64,000 nt of DNA from Agrypnia vestita (taxonomy: Eukaryota; Arthropoda; Insecta; Trichoptera; Phryganeidae): the NCBI GenBank assembly GCA_016648135.1, contig JADDOH010023043.1:62001-126000 (forward strand), given 5' to 3'. A program made the position numbers and the translations under genes. Positions 1 to 12,330 of this stretch are shown one piece after another (position 1 is the first letter of the stretch; each line of letters starts with the position of its first letter). The notes under the pieces are model-generated. The model was not told the origin of the DNA. It made no database searches and saw nothing but the letters and a program-made list of their open reading frames with translations.

Positions 1-344
1 TTGCACCAGACTCACTAGTGGATACAATTAATTTTACTTTGTGTTGAATAATTTGTTCGGACATAACACTGTGCTGATCTTGGCTTTTTTATATTTTATT
101 TTAATATTTTATATTTTCCGAATAGCTTTTAAGGGAAATATCGATATTCAAACTGTTTTAAAAAAACATAATAAAGATTATTTTCCACTGTACATCCTCA
201 AAGAGATAATATTTTGTCCTGACGGTAACGACCTTTCCATGGAAATGGAAATAAGTAATGAAGTTGATTGCATCTTCTTAAGAAGGGCTTCTTATATTTA
301 GGAATAATACAAAAATGTTTATTTCAGACTCGTTTTTAGTGGTT

Positions 345-475
345 CATCCATCCAGCAGGTTCCATCCTGCAATGGGATCCGAAACGTCGGCATCGGCCAG
401 AAAGGTCGTATATACACGGCAGAATATCTCAGAAAACTCTAACTATAAAGTTCTAAATGACCGTGAAAACCTGAT
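345..475 (+). repeat. Hammerhead-bearing repeat, family A, decayed copy
   Basis: Matches copies at 32746-33165 and 61510-61800. The shared part is the stem-II region, GAAAC (381-385), GTC (386-388), and downstream blocks like ACACGGCAGAATA and CCAGAAAAC-like sequence. The CTGATGA core block seen in the other copies is replaced here by an unrelated stretch near 350-360, so this copy should not self-cleave. Assignment to Penelope-like retroelements is inferred from the ribozyme motif in the sister copies. Confidence 0.6.
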
Positions 476-499
476 AACTGTATTATCGAGAACATTCTA

Positions 500-1490
500 A
501 TTAATTTAATAAATTAATATAATGCTAATGATTACCATAAATATTTGTTTTTTAATCAAATGGTTTCTCATTTTGTCGCATATTAGCATATCAAACATGT
601 AACCTATTCATATTTATTTGATATATTGATTGTAAAATACGAGAATTTGTATTACATAAATATCACTTGTGATTTTGTATCTACTATTTACATATCTAAT
701 GCATGTGATAAAACTGTACTTATTTGTATGCAACCGTTCGCTATGTACAAACCATGTTGACCTTTAGATTATAAAAATATTATATTATTTTTATTGCATA
801 TCGATTCATTTTACGGTCTTTGAACCATAAATAAAAAAAATATTTAATTAGAATTCGCCGTTTATTTTAAAATCAAGCATATTTGTATTACTTGTTTTAA
901 TGTGATTGATGATCGATTACTATTATAGTATTATATGTCTACTTTGTACAGTTTTATTACTTCCTTGAGTTTTTTTTTTGCGATCTACAGAGATAGCAAA
1001 GTTTATAGTTACTGATAAAACATCACTACGCAAGACGACTTGACATCTTGCGTAGTGATCTAAAAGTCGAGGTTCGCTCTCGGCAGCCGCTATGTTAACA
1101 CTTATACCTGCATTTAAAACAGGTGTAAAGACCATCCGTAATAACAAGGATAGATGTATTGACATTTCACCTACAACAAACGTAAAGTAAAGCGCGAGAC
1201 GGCGAATCTCTGAGACGTGGTGTTCACACGGAATAGCGAAATACGAGCGGTAGTAAGCCCTGAGCCATCGTATATGAGATTTACATCCACTTTTTTTAAT
1301 AGCTTCGTCTCTGTGAGACTTCTATAATTTATCCTTAATTAATTAATAAATTTTAAAAGTTATTTTTTAAAATATCCAAAGAATCTCATAGAAGCGAGTT
1401 CCACTTTTCAAGCATATCAGAGATTATCTTGAGTTGAAAATTCGCTTCTGCTTTAATGGCAAAAACTATAAATCGACGATGCAACCTATA
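500..1490. other. AT-rich non-coding stretch
   Basis: No gene or recognisable element apart from the short hairpin at 1022-1059. The small open frames have no family resemblance I recognise. Confidence 0.5.
1022..1059. repeat. 13-bp perfect hairpin
   Basis: The arms ATCACTACGCAAG and CTTGCGTAGTGAT are perfect reverse complements separated by about 12 bases. It sits alone in AT-rich DNA, and I see no flanking target duplication. Function unknown. Confidence 0.7.
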
Positions 1491-1759
1491 AAATGAAACC
1501 ATTCTATCGCGAAAAAAATAATAAGGAAAAAATAAATAATAGATGCATACGCAATCGGATGCATAGAACTGTGCAAATGCATTGTTCATCGTGCAGAGCG
1601 AGTATAGAGTGTAGATGCATGCCTATTACAAAAATGCACAGAATTCTAATAATGTCGATATTGAACACAAGAATAATTCTGTACACGATAATAGAGCCAT
1701 CGGGTACCAACCGTATTAACCGAGATGTACATGAATAGATTGTTTAGATCCGTGAGAAC

Positions 1760-1955
1760 CAGCGTCTCTCTTCGAGCACCTGGTGTACAATATTTTTGGA
1801 AGGTGGAACAAAATTAACTGCAATATAAGTGGTTCCTAAAGAATAAGTATTTATTTATTTATTTAAAAAAATGTATATTAAAGTTTTTATGAAAAAAGTT
1901 ACGGACGTTACACAAAGTTACGAACAGACCGACAGACAACGAAATTATCATTATT
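1760..1955 (+). repeat. Interspersed repeat 3' tail (acgaaatta family)
   Basis: Contains the block GGTTCCTAAAGAATAAGTAT followed by a tail with ACGGACGTTACACAAAGTTA and ACAGACAACGAAATTA. The same tail ends sequences near 44475, 54345 and 63630 on the plus strand, and 16590, 56850 and 61830 on the minus strand. This marks it as the shared 3' end of a retroelement family. The protein-coding parent is not in the window. Confidence 0.65.
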
Positions 1956-2011
1956 TGGATGTTAAAACATGCACATAACTATGCACGTAAATAATTTTTC
2001 TTAATTATTCT

Positions 2012-2135
2012 TACTATTCTCAAACTAAGCCTATGCTATGAAAATAGGACCAATTTGCTGGTGTCGTGGAACGGAGCTCGAACCACCGACCATCAGATCA
2101 CTAGGCGAGCGCCATAACCACTACACCTACAAGAT
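2012..2135 (-). repeat. tRNA-derived SINE, family B, copy 1
   Basis: On the minus strand there is an A-box-like TAGTGGTTATGG (2112-2123) and a B-box-like GGTTCGAGCTCC (2073-2084) at tRNA-like spacing. These are followed by a non-tRNA body, including the reverse complement of GAAAATAGGAC. A second copy lies at 47806-47925 with the same body and tRNA-like head. Two unlinked copies with the same extra body argue for a SINE over a functional tRNA gene. Confidence 0.75.
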
Positions 2136-2139
2136 ACTT

Positions 2140-4240
2140 ATTATGTGTACTAAATTATTTTTTTGTATACGCAAGTGTTACAGCAATAGCATATTTCTAT
2201 TGAAAATGTACTTTCACTGCTATAAATATATTTTACCGATTTAGGGCAGTGAAAATGTATCAAACAATGAATTTACACTTCCTCTGATCAGTATCGGTAG
2301 GTATATGTATATTTTCTTAAATCAATTTTATATTTTCTGCTAGTAAGGCTATTGACCATGAATTTAACATGAGAGTAAAGTGTTTTTTAATATTTTTATT
2401 ATCGGTGTTAAATATATTATTAAAATATTTATTTAAATATATTGTATTACATTCTTTTATACATTATATTCAAATTAAAATACGAATCTACACATACATA
2501 TATTCATGCATTTACATTATATGCAAATGAGTAAGAAAATCCTTAAACTGCGAAGGAATATTAGTTAACTCTCGCGAATATTCATTTATAGGTTAGATTA
2601 AGTTTGAGAGTACCTACTTGAGAGCTCATCTCTATTACTATTGGCATTATGAAGAATATTGTTGCCCGACTCATAATTCAGGTAGAAATGTACCTGTTAA
2701 GTATTGTGGACTAACTCTGTTACATCCTGTATAGTACATAATTCACTTAAGTTGTCACACGAGTATATCTATTAGCTCATACTTGTGCATTAATCATTAT
2801 ATTGAATGTTAACCTGTTAGGCTCCCAATAGGTTATCTTCTAAATGCTTGATGATTTATTAAATACATCGCCCGCTGAAAAGATGATAACCTGAAGACAC
2901 TAGTAGCGACTAGAAGATGAACTGACCAGATCAACAACGCTACAGGCGTCGCATTGGAAGAGCTATCCGAACTACGGTCAGCAGGGAAAGTTCGAGGAAA
3001 ATCAAGGATATCAGGTCGGGGGTTATGATCCCCAGTAATGTTTAACTTTTCAGGAGAAAAAGACGATTTACTAAATATTTATGCAAAATTAATAATTCTC
3101 TCGAGTGATTCCAAAAACTCCAAATTATAATCAGCCAAGTCTTTCATTTCTAAGTAGCCAAGTGACTATTTCAGACAGCTTTGCGATATCTTCTTCCGGT
3201 TTGTATTCAAAACAATCGACTGAATTTTATATCGCTATATTTCTCGAATTTTCATCGTATGCGAATGATCTACATACCAATTGAAAGAGGAGATTCGAAA
3301 TTTTGGGTCGAAAAAAAAGTCACATCACTAGACCGCTCTTAGTTCCACACATGACCTCTAGAGTGCTCGCGCTGCCAAAGTTATGCATTAATTGTGAATA
3401 TTCTATGCATCACAAGGTTTTCTGTGTTCGTGAGTTTTGTAAAATTGAGTCATAGTCATGTATAGCGCAGCGTGCCTTTCATCTCCATTTTAACATTGAA
3501 CCTCTAATTAGAAAGAACATTTGTCGTTGGTATCACCAATTTGAGGAACTTTATGCTGTATTTATGTGTTCATCCTTTTGAATAACTCAGTACTATTTAT
3601 TGCTAGAGAAATTATAAATATATATCTTTTTTTAAATATAAATTAGATTAAATATTCTATAACTCCGGAAATGAAGATGTCATAATGTCAGATGTCAGAA
3701 TAATGAATGATGAATGTCATGAACAGACCTCTCGAAGAAAGTGAAAACAAGAAGGCTGTAGTAGGTGGTTCATGGAGCCAGAGCAGGTGAGTCCCGTAAC
3801 ACACACAAATTCCTCATACACGAGCCAACAGGTTCGAGACCTGGGGGGAAGACCAAGACGAGATGAGCAGTGTTGTCAAGATAGATCTGCCTGGAGTAAT
3901 AGATGGCGATCTATTGTGCTGCCATATCCGTATTCCTTAAGGCCGCTAAAGAAGAGTAGGTATCTGATAAAAGTTTTCAACATCAGCTGTGATCTTAAGC
4001 TTAGGGGGCCACTCTTAGTCGTTTCGACTAACACGGCAAACATTTGATGCTTTCTCTTTCGAACTTTTGAGTGTATCGCGTTGTTTCTTCGTTCCAACTC
4101 AAGTCACCGACAGGACGTTGAAGAAACTGCTGTGTCACGCTGGTAAGTGCCATTTTCCATATACGAAGTACTTATTAATCTTATCGAACTGCAGCTTTGA
4201 ACCTTTTTTGGTAAGTGATAAATGAAGACATCGCACAGAG
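2140..4240. other. Non-coding stretch without a recognised gene
   Basis: AT-rich DNA with no convincing coding region. A perfect B-box-like GGTTCGAGACC at 3831-3841 has only a poorly spaced A-box candidate upstream (about 3755). I do not call it a SINE. Confidence 0.5.
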
Positions 4241-4243
4241 AAG

Positions 4244-4690
4244 ATGATTGAGAGATTAATGAATGAGAAAAAATACCAAAATGAGAGTGAAGAGGAATCT
4301 GAAGCGGTAAGATTGAGGACTACTTGGATATGGAATTGGACTACTAAACGGATAACGTCTTCTTCGACCAACTACGGATCTGTTAGCATTTCTGGCAATT
4401 TTACTGTCCCTCAAAATATTCCTCAGCCATCAGCAATCTCGAATAACATACGATCCCGTGGTAAAAATAATAATGTTTGGTCTACTAAAAAGACAAGAAC
4501 AATTAGAGCAGCCGCTATAAATATTGCTCATGAAACAAAAGGTCCTACGCTTCACGCTAGAGGTGTAACAGATCCATTAACATGTTTTGAAATATTTTTA
4601 TTACCAATGAGAAAATAGATGATATAGTCAATGCAGAAATTATAATTAAAAAACAAAACTATAATAATTTATACGCAGGGTCATGAAAAT
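4244..4690 (+). pseudogene. piggyBac-like transposase, N-terminal fragment
   Basis: A 124-residue open frame starts at 4244 and stops at 4616-4618. Its C-terminal third reads like the N-terminal region of piggyBac transposases: a W-S-T segment, then RAAAINIAHETKGPT, an ARG...DPLTCFEIF block, after which the family normally continues with residues of the DDD catalytic core. After the stop, a shifted frame still gives IVNAEI-like residues up to about 4690. The catalytic aspartates are absent, so this is a broken relic. TTAA target sites were not identified. Family assignment rests on the conserved T-R-A/P-G-P/ARG/DPL-CFE-F spacing, by eye only. Confidence 0.7.
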
Positions 4691-4812
4691 ATCAAAAAGA
4701 GAAGAAAATTTGTATTTATAAGAAGCGTCGTTTGACGAAAGTGTGAAAAATGGGGAGTACACAAAGTGCAAATATTTCTTAACTGAACCGATTTTTTTTT
4801 GGAAATTTTTTT

Positions 4813-4973
4813 AACGTTTCAGCAGACCAATAAGCCCAATAAGTGAAGTTGTTACATCACAAAAACACCCAAGCTTGAGCAAATCACATAATTTAATTGA
4901 GACCTCATCGGGAATCGAACCTAGAACCCTCGATGTAAGAAGGCAGTGTTGTGCCCACTGGGCTACGAGGTCC
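4813..4973 (-). repeat. tRNA-derived SINE, family A, copy 1
   Basis: Read on the minus strand, a 73-base tRNA-like head (4973 down to about 4901) has complementary ends GGACCTC and GAGGTC, A box TAGCCCAGTGG (4955-4965) and perfect B box GGTTCGATTCC by way of 4911-4921. The body follows with ATGTGATTTGCTCAAGCTTG and ends near GCTGAAACGT. The same head and body recur at 60471-60632. Pol III transcription is expected from the boxes; activity is unknown. Confidence 0.85.
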
Positions 4974-5942
4974 GCTTATAGTAAATATTTTTTAACCATT
5001 AATTAAGTTAAAAATATGAATATTCTTTGGTTACTCATATATTACTGTCTCAGTAAAGAGTGAGGTTGATTTTTAAATAAATAATAATAATGAAACCTGT
5101 ATTTTTCTTATTTTTCCTGTAAAATATGAATATATTTCTAAAAATTTTACTAACACCATTGACGTATTATAATATAGACACGTTATTCCCATACAAGCCG
5201 GCTTTTTCATATGTAGCAAATATTGTATTGAAAAATACAATAAACCACGGCACACTTATTTCACAAACGCTCTGCGTGTAGACAGAAATATCAGGTAATT
5301 TTAAGTCACGGTGACGAAAATAACATACTCATTCTTACAATAGTGTACGATACTCCTTTCCTTTTTCCCCGGGACTTTTTTTTTAGGCGTAGCGTCGCGT
5401 CCCATCACAAAGAAGGTCCGTTCGATAACGAATGCAAGTAAGGCAATTACCCTACTTTTGAGTTTGTAAGATTTCACGCTTGTAACGTATCTACGGTTTA
5501 TTACATCATTAGCTAACACCAAGTAAATAAAACAATTAAAAGTACATCTAACAAGAATTATAATTAGTGAGTCGAATCGAGTAAAAAAAGTATCAGAAGC
5601 CTTTTAGGGTTAAGCACGAATTTATTAACAATGCTGCCTACGTAGGTACTACATCACATCTTGCAGGAAGGTACATCGAAGGTTCTTGTACAAGTTTTAC
5701 ACATCTTCCCGTTTCTTATAACACTTTTAAAATATTTAGCTGTAAATAAATTACTACGCAATCAGTTCCACATTCATACTCGCTAGAGTTGTGTACGTAT
5801 GAAGAGCTAAGTATGAGCCAGGTAGGTACATAATACCAAGCCCCAGAGGTCAAACAGCGGCCTTCTGACATTTGATGCGCCGGCACCGCGATCAGCAGTG
5901 AAAGTAATGTCCTAACGTCCAAAGCGCGATGGTTTTAATTAA

Positions 5943-6326
5943 TTACCGTGTCCAATAGAAGATGCCTCTTGTCAGGGTAGTTTGATAATAAATATATGAT
6001 TTTTGTATGATGGGAGGAATCGGCAGGCCTCGATTGGTAATAACGCTGTGATTTGGAAACAATAATGGCATTATTGTTTCCATCACTGTCGACTTTTCCA
6101 GTCGAAACCTCATTTTAAAATTTTGCGAACTGTAAAACTCAACGGGATTCTCAAAATCCCGCAAATACCGTCGTATTGTTACCGGCCTACTCATCCTATC
6201 TATTTCATCGAGGTATTGAATATAATACTCCGTAAAACTACCGTCCAACAGGTCAAAATTCGCCATGATTACAATAAATTCAACTTCACTAAAATTTAAA
6301 GAAAGGTATCGAGCAGCTTTCAACAA
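5943..6326 (-). pseudogene. PIF/Harbinger (HARBI1-like) transposase, N-terminal fragment
   Basis: A 127-residue minus-strand frame. From the internal ATG at about residue 21 (MANFDLLDG) it resembles the N-terminal region of insect HARBI1-like nucleases: RRYLRDFENPVEFYS, then F-K-M-RFRLEKSTV, then LP-I/RGLPIPP. The DDE catalytic domain that should follow (another ~250 residues) is missing, and the frame ends in unrelated residues. It is therefore a 3'-truncated relic. A Harbinger-type MITE with a TAA target duplication lies at 20775-20919, but no sequence link between the two is visible. Confidence 0.75.
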
Positions 6327-6839
6327 CTGTCAAAAAAAGTAGATATTTGGCCGGTTTACTTACAATAATGTCAATAATGCGCATGCGCACCGCTAAGCAT
6401 TGACTGTGAAATGAAGAACCATAGAAATTTCATACCCAATTGTGAGGTGGACACATTCCTTTCGTTTGTCGAGGTGTGTGACGTCATAACGAATATAGAT
6501 TTGACTCTGACTACAAATTACATTTTCGAGTGGTCCCTTAAACCTTAAAATCGTATAAGTATTGACTCTGTATTCGGGCCTCAGTCCTGGCTGGCTGGTT
6601 AAACGTCGTCACCATCATGAGCACGCCTTTCCACCGCTAAATATGAGGGGTTCAGAAGTAAGACCGTCACACAATTTACGAAATAGAGATAAACGTATTT
6701 ATGACCGATTTTATACTATGTTTTGCTTACATAAAATATGCTTCTAGAAACAGCGGCGTATCAACAAATTTCCAGGCTTTCGGAAAAATACATATACTGG
6801 ACTCTCCACTCCCCAACAACAACACACCTCGTTTCACTT

Positions 6840-6930
6840 TTTATATTTAAAAAAACCTTCTGCCACGAATCTGCCTGCAAGTTTTGTCGGCGGACAAGCA
6901 GACGCTACGAGTTAAAAGAAAGGGAGTAAA
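6840..6930 (-). repeat. Interspersed repeat X, fragment
   Basis: The reverse complement carries TTTTACTCCCTTTCTTTTAA followed by CTCGTAGCGTCTGCTTGTC and GCAGATTCGTGGC. The same blocks occur at 12888-13265, 13335-13620 and 46915-47150. No coding capacity is evident; it is probably a non-autonomous DNA element or an end of a larger one. Confidence 0.7.
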
Positions 6931-6996
6931 AATGAATTCACATAATGAATATACAAGTTTATTTGTAAAACATTAATAACCTCGCAGGACTATACT

Positions 6997-7449
6997 CCTG
7001 CCTTGATTATGAGTCGAAAATGTTCAAGCTATCATGACTTAATATCAATAGTTATGGAGATATGTGACATCAAAGTTTGCATTTTTTTCTCAATATTTCT
7101 GACTTATTTTTTCGTAAAACGTTGGACTATCATTACAGTAACTAATATCAAGTACGAAAAATTAATTTGTTTCAACACAAGTTAAATAAAATGATTAAAA
7201 CCCTGAAAAAATTCCAATTGGAATGTTTTCCAATTGGAATTCGAAGGTTTTTATTTTTTTATTTGACTTGTTTTAAAGGGAATGAAATTTTCATACTCGA
7301 CATAAGTTACTGTAATGATAGTCCAACGTTTTACAAAAAATAAGTCAGGAATATTGAAAAAAAATGCAAACTTTGATATCCCATATCTCCTTAACTATTG
7401 ATATTAGGTCATAATAGCTTGAACATTTTTGACTCATAATCAAGGCAGG
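6997..7449. repeat. Fold-back element with ~220-bp arms
   Basis: Left arm 6997-7222 and right arm 7229-7449 are reverse complements with scattered mismatches and small indels. Shared blocks include CTTGATTATGAGTC, TCAATAGTTA, CAAAGTTTGCATTTTTTT and AACGTTGGACTATCATTACA. The centre has two CCAATTGG palindromes (7214-7221, 7230-7237). A transcript through it would fold into a long hairpin. A related half-copy lies at 7990-8165. No coding sequence and no clear target duplication. Confidence 0.85.
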
Positions 7450-7779
7450 TTTTCTGTAGGCCGAACAGTAAACAACACAATAAAGAACTTCGAAAAAAAT
7501 GTGAGTCCGATAGCGTGACGGATTCTAATATTTTGATCGGCATAATTCATAAAGAAGTAACATAATATAGAGAAAAAACGTTAATATTTTCGTGATATTA
7601 CAGTAACGGTGTGTACGTTCAACGGTAATGTCTTATTACCTCTACACAATACTGTAAAATGAACAAAAAAAAGTGCCGAATGGTGTGTAAACTTTTTTCA
7701 GAGTGATATCACTCTTGGGTCTGACGATCAAAGTTTTTTCACGAGTCTTCACACACGCAACTGGTACATGAGCAAACAC

Positions 7780-7880
7780 ACGACTTTGTAGTCGAGCGGC
7801 CAGATTCTTCGCCTCTGACACAAGGTCGAGGGTTACAAATCCACTACCGGTCATCCAAATTATTTGTATTTTCATAGCGT
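7780..7880 (+). repeat. Probable tRNA-derived SINE fragment
   Basis: A run from GTCGAGCGGCCAGATTC through GAGGGTTACAAATCCAC and TACCGGTCATCCAAA looks like an aged tRNA head with an imperfect B box, followed by a CCGGTCAT-type body. The A box is weak and no second copy was found in the window, so the call is tentative. Confidence 0.4.
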
Positions 7881-7989
7881 AGACGTTTTGACTTGGCTTA
7901 ACCATATAGACGTAATTTTTCATGTTCTTATTATTTTTTAATTCAAAAATAAACTTTATGAAGATTATACAGAGTGTACCAGAGCTAGC

Positions 7990-8165
7990 AACAGAAACTT
8001 GGCCTGTAGATTCCTGCCTATGTTATGAGTCTAAAATGTTCAAGCAACCATGACCTAACATCAATAGTTATGGAGATATGCAATATCAAAGTTTGCATTT
8101 TTTTCAATATTTAATTAATTCAAAACCGACATAAGTCAAATTGACTTATGTCGATTTTGAAAATT
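7990..8165 (+). repeat. Half-copy of the 7-kb fold-back element
   Basis: Repeats the outer arm of the element at 6997-7449: ATGAGTCTAAAATGTTCAAG, TCAATAGTTATGGAGATATG and CAAAGTTTGCATTTTTTTCAA. It then ends in a short perfect-loop hairpin at about 8122-8160 (GACATAAGTC/GACTTATGTC). Most of the second arm is missing, consistent with internal deletion. Confidence 0.75.
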
Positions 8166-8189
8166 CATTCGCTTTGATACAAGTCGTAA

Positions 8190-8490
8190 TAGAGTTTCCA
8201 TGGCCCATATGATAGCCAGGATCATGTAGCGATGCTAAAATGACAATGGGCAGGACATGTTGCAAGGATGCTACATGATGGCCTCCCAGAGTTCTGAAAT
8301 GGAGACCTTGGGAGAATAAAAGAGGCATCGGAAGACCTCAAAAGAGATGGGCCCATGATATAGCCGCTGTGGGGAGAAAGAAATGGCTACAATTGGCAAA
8401 CAACAAGTAAGGATGGAAAGGGAAGGAAGAGGCCTGTATCCAGCAGTGGAGAGACAAAGGCTGATGATGAAGAAGAAGAATAAGATATGA
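8190..8490 (+). pseudogene. Non-LTR (RTE-like) retrotransposon, C-terminal fragment
   Basis: Frameshifted plus-strand translation gives WAGHVA-M, then LKWRPWENKRGIGRPQKRW, AHDIAA and, further on, QQWRDKG. This is the typical tail of insect non-LTR polyproteins (WAGH-ARM ... GRP-RW-DD ... W). The fragment ends in CTGATGATGAAGAAGAAG-like simple repeat, the kind of tail RTE-clade elements leave. The reverse transcriptase is absent: a 5'-truncated, dead copy. Confidence 0.8.
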
Positions 8491-9249
8491 TAGCCAACGT
8501 CCGTTGAATGGATAAGGCAAAGAAGAAGAAGAAGATAAACTACGTAATTGTAAGTTATAAGAAAATTAATATTCTATTGCTGAAGTGAATTAAATAATGT
8601 AGAAATATCCCTTCTCTGGCTAACATTGGATACGCGGCTAATATTCTATATACATCGTTACTTTAGCAGTTTTTATTTGTAAAAAAAATCCGTTTCAAAA
8701 TTTCAAGGTAGCTAATAATTATACTTGCTAAAAAAGTGTAATTAAGATAAAAGAGCAAGGACAGCCACCGCATGCCGCATATAAACACAAAGAATCAGCT
8801 GACTTTATTATATAATTGATTATATTAATTAATAAGTAATTAGATGAAAGCGGTCTGTGCGAGTAATCAACGCGTCGTCAAAAATCTAATCGGAAAACGA
8901 TTATGGACACAACTCCGTCCTTCGTAATCACCATACTAATTTCGTTTTCATCTTTGCATTTTTCATCTTAGACGCGACCTTGTCCCACTTCGCGCCGGCA
9001 TTCTTCGAGAGTCGCCGCCGCGGTCAACACACCCGCCGGTGGTGTTTGCCGCCGGTTACCTCACGACGTCTCGGCTCCGTCACGCCGCCTCACTTGTTAC
9101 ACTACGGGAGAAATCTACACCGAATAAAGGTGAAGTCGCATCGCAACGACAGCTCCGAGATTGAACTCTCACGAGACAATCGTTTCCGAGAAACAGGTGA
9201 CACAAGCAACGCTTTAAATAGCGCAAGGGTCATCATGAAACTTATTCAT

Positions 9250-10040
9250 TAGAAGTACATTTTATTACGCCAAACGATCTTGAAAATAAATAACAGCTGG
9301 ATTTATTTGTTTTTCAATAAGAACTCGCATTACATTTAAACACTAAATATATAATACACCTAAATGTACATGTAAAATACACTTAAATGTAAAAATACAT
9401 GTTACTAGAGCGTGCCGAAGACACTTGTAATTGGGATAATAGGCATAGTCTTCATTTATAATCTATATATTAATTACTCCAACCAATGTCGTTTCTGCAT
9501 ATGGATAATTTCTGTTGCCAGTTTAAAAAAAAACATTTTAGAGTACATTAAAAAGATTAAAAAATATAGGAATACGAACAAACTGATATCAAAAAACATC
9601 CAAATCCAAATTATCGAAAATTAAAATATCGGAATTTATAGATTTTTTAAAATATTTTCGTGGAATCCGTGTATTCAAAACAGCCAACGTAATTGCAGTC
9701 AACGAATTTTTGTGCTGGTCATACCACAGAATGACGCTTTATGACATTGACAGTAAGTATACGTTTACGCTTTTCTTTTTATTGTTTTTGCGTTAATCTT
9801 GCTTCAATAAACGTTCAAAGCATTTATTTATTAAACATTTATTACGCTTTATATTTTATTTAAACTGCAAAGTGAACTTAACCTTAGATTCATAAACGTC
9901 TCTCATATAACCTCAAAAGTCTCACAGCGCGTGGCGCGAATGTCATTTTACGTGTCATTTTCTCCGTATTTATACATAAAAATTATTATTTTTCAGAATT
10001 CCGATGGAAGAAAACCGGCAATTTGATAATGCGATTCGAG
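9250..10040. other. Non-coding stretch before the Helitron relic
   Basis: No gene seen. It should contain the 5' terminus of the Helitron (an unstructured TC start), but I could not place it. Confidence 0.4.
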
Positions 10041-10059
10041 TTCACAATATAAATGAAGA

Positions 10060-12180
10060 AATGCCAGACGTAGAGTGTCAAACATAACAGAAGAGGAATG
10101 TGAAAGAAGGAATGCTGAAAATGCTAGGCAAAGAGTGTATGCTGAAGGAAGAAATGCGACATCTTATTTTAAATGTGCCATTAACAATTTTAATTCATTT
10201 GCAGATCAGCATTATTTAGGTGCCAATCATTGCATTTTAAGTTACTTCATAGCTGTTGCCACAATGGAAAAATATCCCCGCAAGTACTGCCGCAATATCC
10301 AGAAGAAAACAGTAATGAGTCTAAAAATTTTAAGGAATTTATTCATCAGTACAACTGTGGTAATGCATTTGCATCTTTCGGAGTGCAAATAAGTGACATA
10401 CCAGGTGTAGGCCCGTATTGTTTAAAAATTTCAGGTGAAGTATATCATAGAACGTCTAGAAGTTTGCAGAGTGATGGAGAGGTGCCGGCATATGCGCAAC
10501 TATATGTTTACGATGCGGATGAAGCAGTCAGGGTACGTATGAGCCATCCGTCTAACCTTAGATGTCAACAAAATATAATTGAAACTATTGATAATGTCAT
10601 CCGTCGTGTAAGTCCATATGCTCTCCAATACAAAAGGTTGAAAGAAGCGGTTGAGGAAGAAGAATCTATAGTTGCAGAGCACGGGGGCCAGATGCGGAAT
10701 ATTCAACTACTCTTTACGCGTTCTTCGTTAGATAACCAAAGAAGGTATAATGCTCCATCTAATAATAACGAAGTCGCCATTGTTTATATAGCAGATTACG
10801 AAGGTAGGTTACCATCAAACATAGATGTTGCTGTTCACCCTAAGAATGTAGGAGGTCTCCAGCGTATTAATATGTTATCAAAACATTTAGATCCGATGGT
10901 TTTTCCATTGTTATTTCCATCAGGTGAATTTGGTTGGACTCTACAGCCTCAAATAATACAACATTAACTGCATGGTTTAAACTTAACCAACAAGATAATG
11001 AGGCATGTAATATTAAGTATCAGGATTGAACTAATTTCTATGTTTTTTCCAGCAATAAGCAGTGGAAGAAGAGGCAATGTGGCGGGGACAAGATTATTGG
11101 TCGCATGTCCCCCGTTTCTCCTAGAAATATAGAATTATACCATTTAAGAAAATTGTTTCCTTTTGTATATTCAAAAGGCATTAATAAATGAAAATTCTTC
11201 TTGCACATCACAGGGCTTGCCGGGACCAGATTACAGCAATACTTATAATGAAGTGGTTGATATTAATTTAGCATTAGAAAGTTCTTTAGGGTTAGAGATG
11301 GCTGGAAAACTCAATCGAGAACAACATTGTGCTTTCGACAGTATAATAAGTAAAAAATTTCAGATGTACCTGAAACAAAAAAATGTTTCTTTATTGACGG
11401 TCCTGGTGGCACAGGTAAAACGTTCCTTTATAAGACCATCATACATACTTTAAGAGGAAGATCTAAGAAAGTTTTATCTGTTGCTTGGACAGGAATAGCA
11501 GCAATTTTATTACCAGGTAGACGTACATGTCACATGGATTTTAATTTACCTCTTGATTTATAGAATAACACAACATGCAGAGTGACATCCAAGAACCGTG
11601 CAATTATAAGTGCAGCTGATGTATCATCTGGGATGAAGCACTGATGGCGCCAGTTATAGCTTTAGATATAATTGAACATACTCTGCACGATATAATGGGT
11701 AATAATGATATTTTTGGCAATAATGTTATCATTTTGGGCGGCGACTAGACAAATTCTACCAGTTTCTCGAAGGGCTTCTCGCGGTCAGTTAGTAGCGACA
11801 TCTATTAAAAACAGCCAACATTTGAAAATTTTTACTATTTTCAATTTGAAAACTAATGTCCGCACTTTAGAAGGTGAAAATTCATTTACACAGTGGCTTT
11901 TAGATTTAGGCGATGGAAAGCTGCCTCCTGTGGAAGGAAAGTATGCGTCATCAGTGCTTATTCCAAATGAAAGTGGAAATCAAAATGTTGTTCAAAGCAT
12001 ATAAATGAAGTACATTCTATAGTGTATATTCCCTAATGAGAAAACGAGCGATACTGTGTCCAAAGAATGAACATGCTCGATTGGTTAACGAAGATGTACT
12101 CGGGCGTTTAGAAGGCCCAATCTTTACATTTTATTCTGTGTATTGATAGTATTGAAGATGAAGATGATGGTCGTGAAATG
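10060..12180 (+). pseudogene. Helitron Rep/helicase, decayed
   Basis: Several plus-strand frames together outline a Helitron protein. 10075-10250 and 10230-10967 match the N-terminal region before the Rep HUH domain, ending in VHPKNVGGLQRINML, then DPMVFPLLFPSGEFGW. The HUH nuclease itself is not visible: the sequence jumps from about 10970 to the helicase at 11163. There the frame LNREQHCAFDSI leads, after a frameshift, to the Walker A motif GPGGTGKTFLYKT near 11395-11425, then a Walker B-like IIWDEALMAP near 11625 with frameshifts, and a QILPVSRRASRGQ block (motif III region) at 11750-11790. The rest of the helicase (motifs IV-VI) is degenerate. At least three frameshifts or stops make it non-functional. 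The likely 3' terminus is the hairpin/CTAG at 12842-12884. Confidence 0.9.
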
Positions 12181-12330
12181 GACTGCAAAATGATATATTT
12201 TTAAAATACATTAATTTATCAATAATCATTAAACTAAAATGCTATGTAATTTATTAATAAATAAGACGCTGTAATTTTATCGATAAAAATAAATACAAAT
12301 AATAATTCGATAGATGTTTCATTTTTTGTA

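Noticed and set aside
3750..3845. tRNA-like/SINE head with B box GGTTCGAGACC
   Set aside because: The A-box candidate is too far away, there is no second copy in the window and no tRNA-like pairing of the ends.
4901..4975. Functional tRNA gene
   Set aside because: It has good A and B boxes and complementary ends but no convincing anticodon arm. A homologous copy with the same non-tRNA body exists at 60471, so it is a SINE.
8461..8535. CTGATGA at 8462 as a ribozyme core
   Set aside because: It is part of the GAT/GAA simple tail of a non-LTR fragment, and no GAAAC or stem follows.
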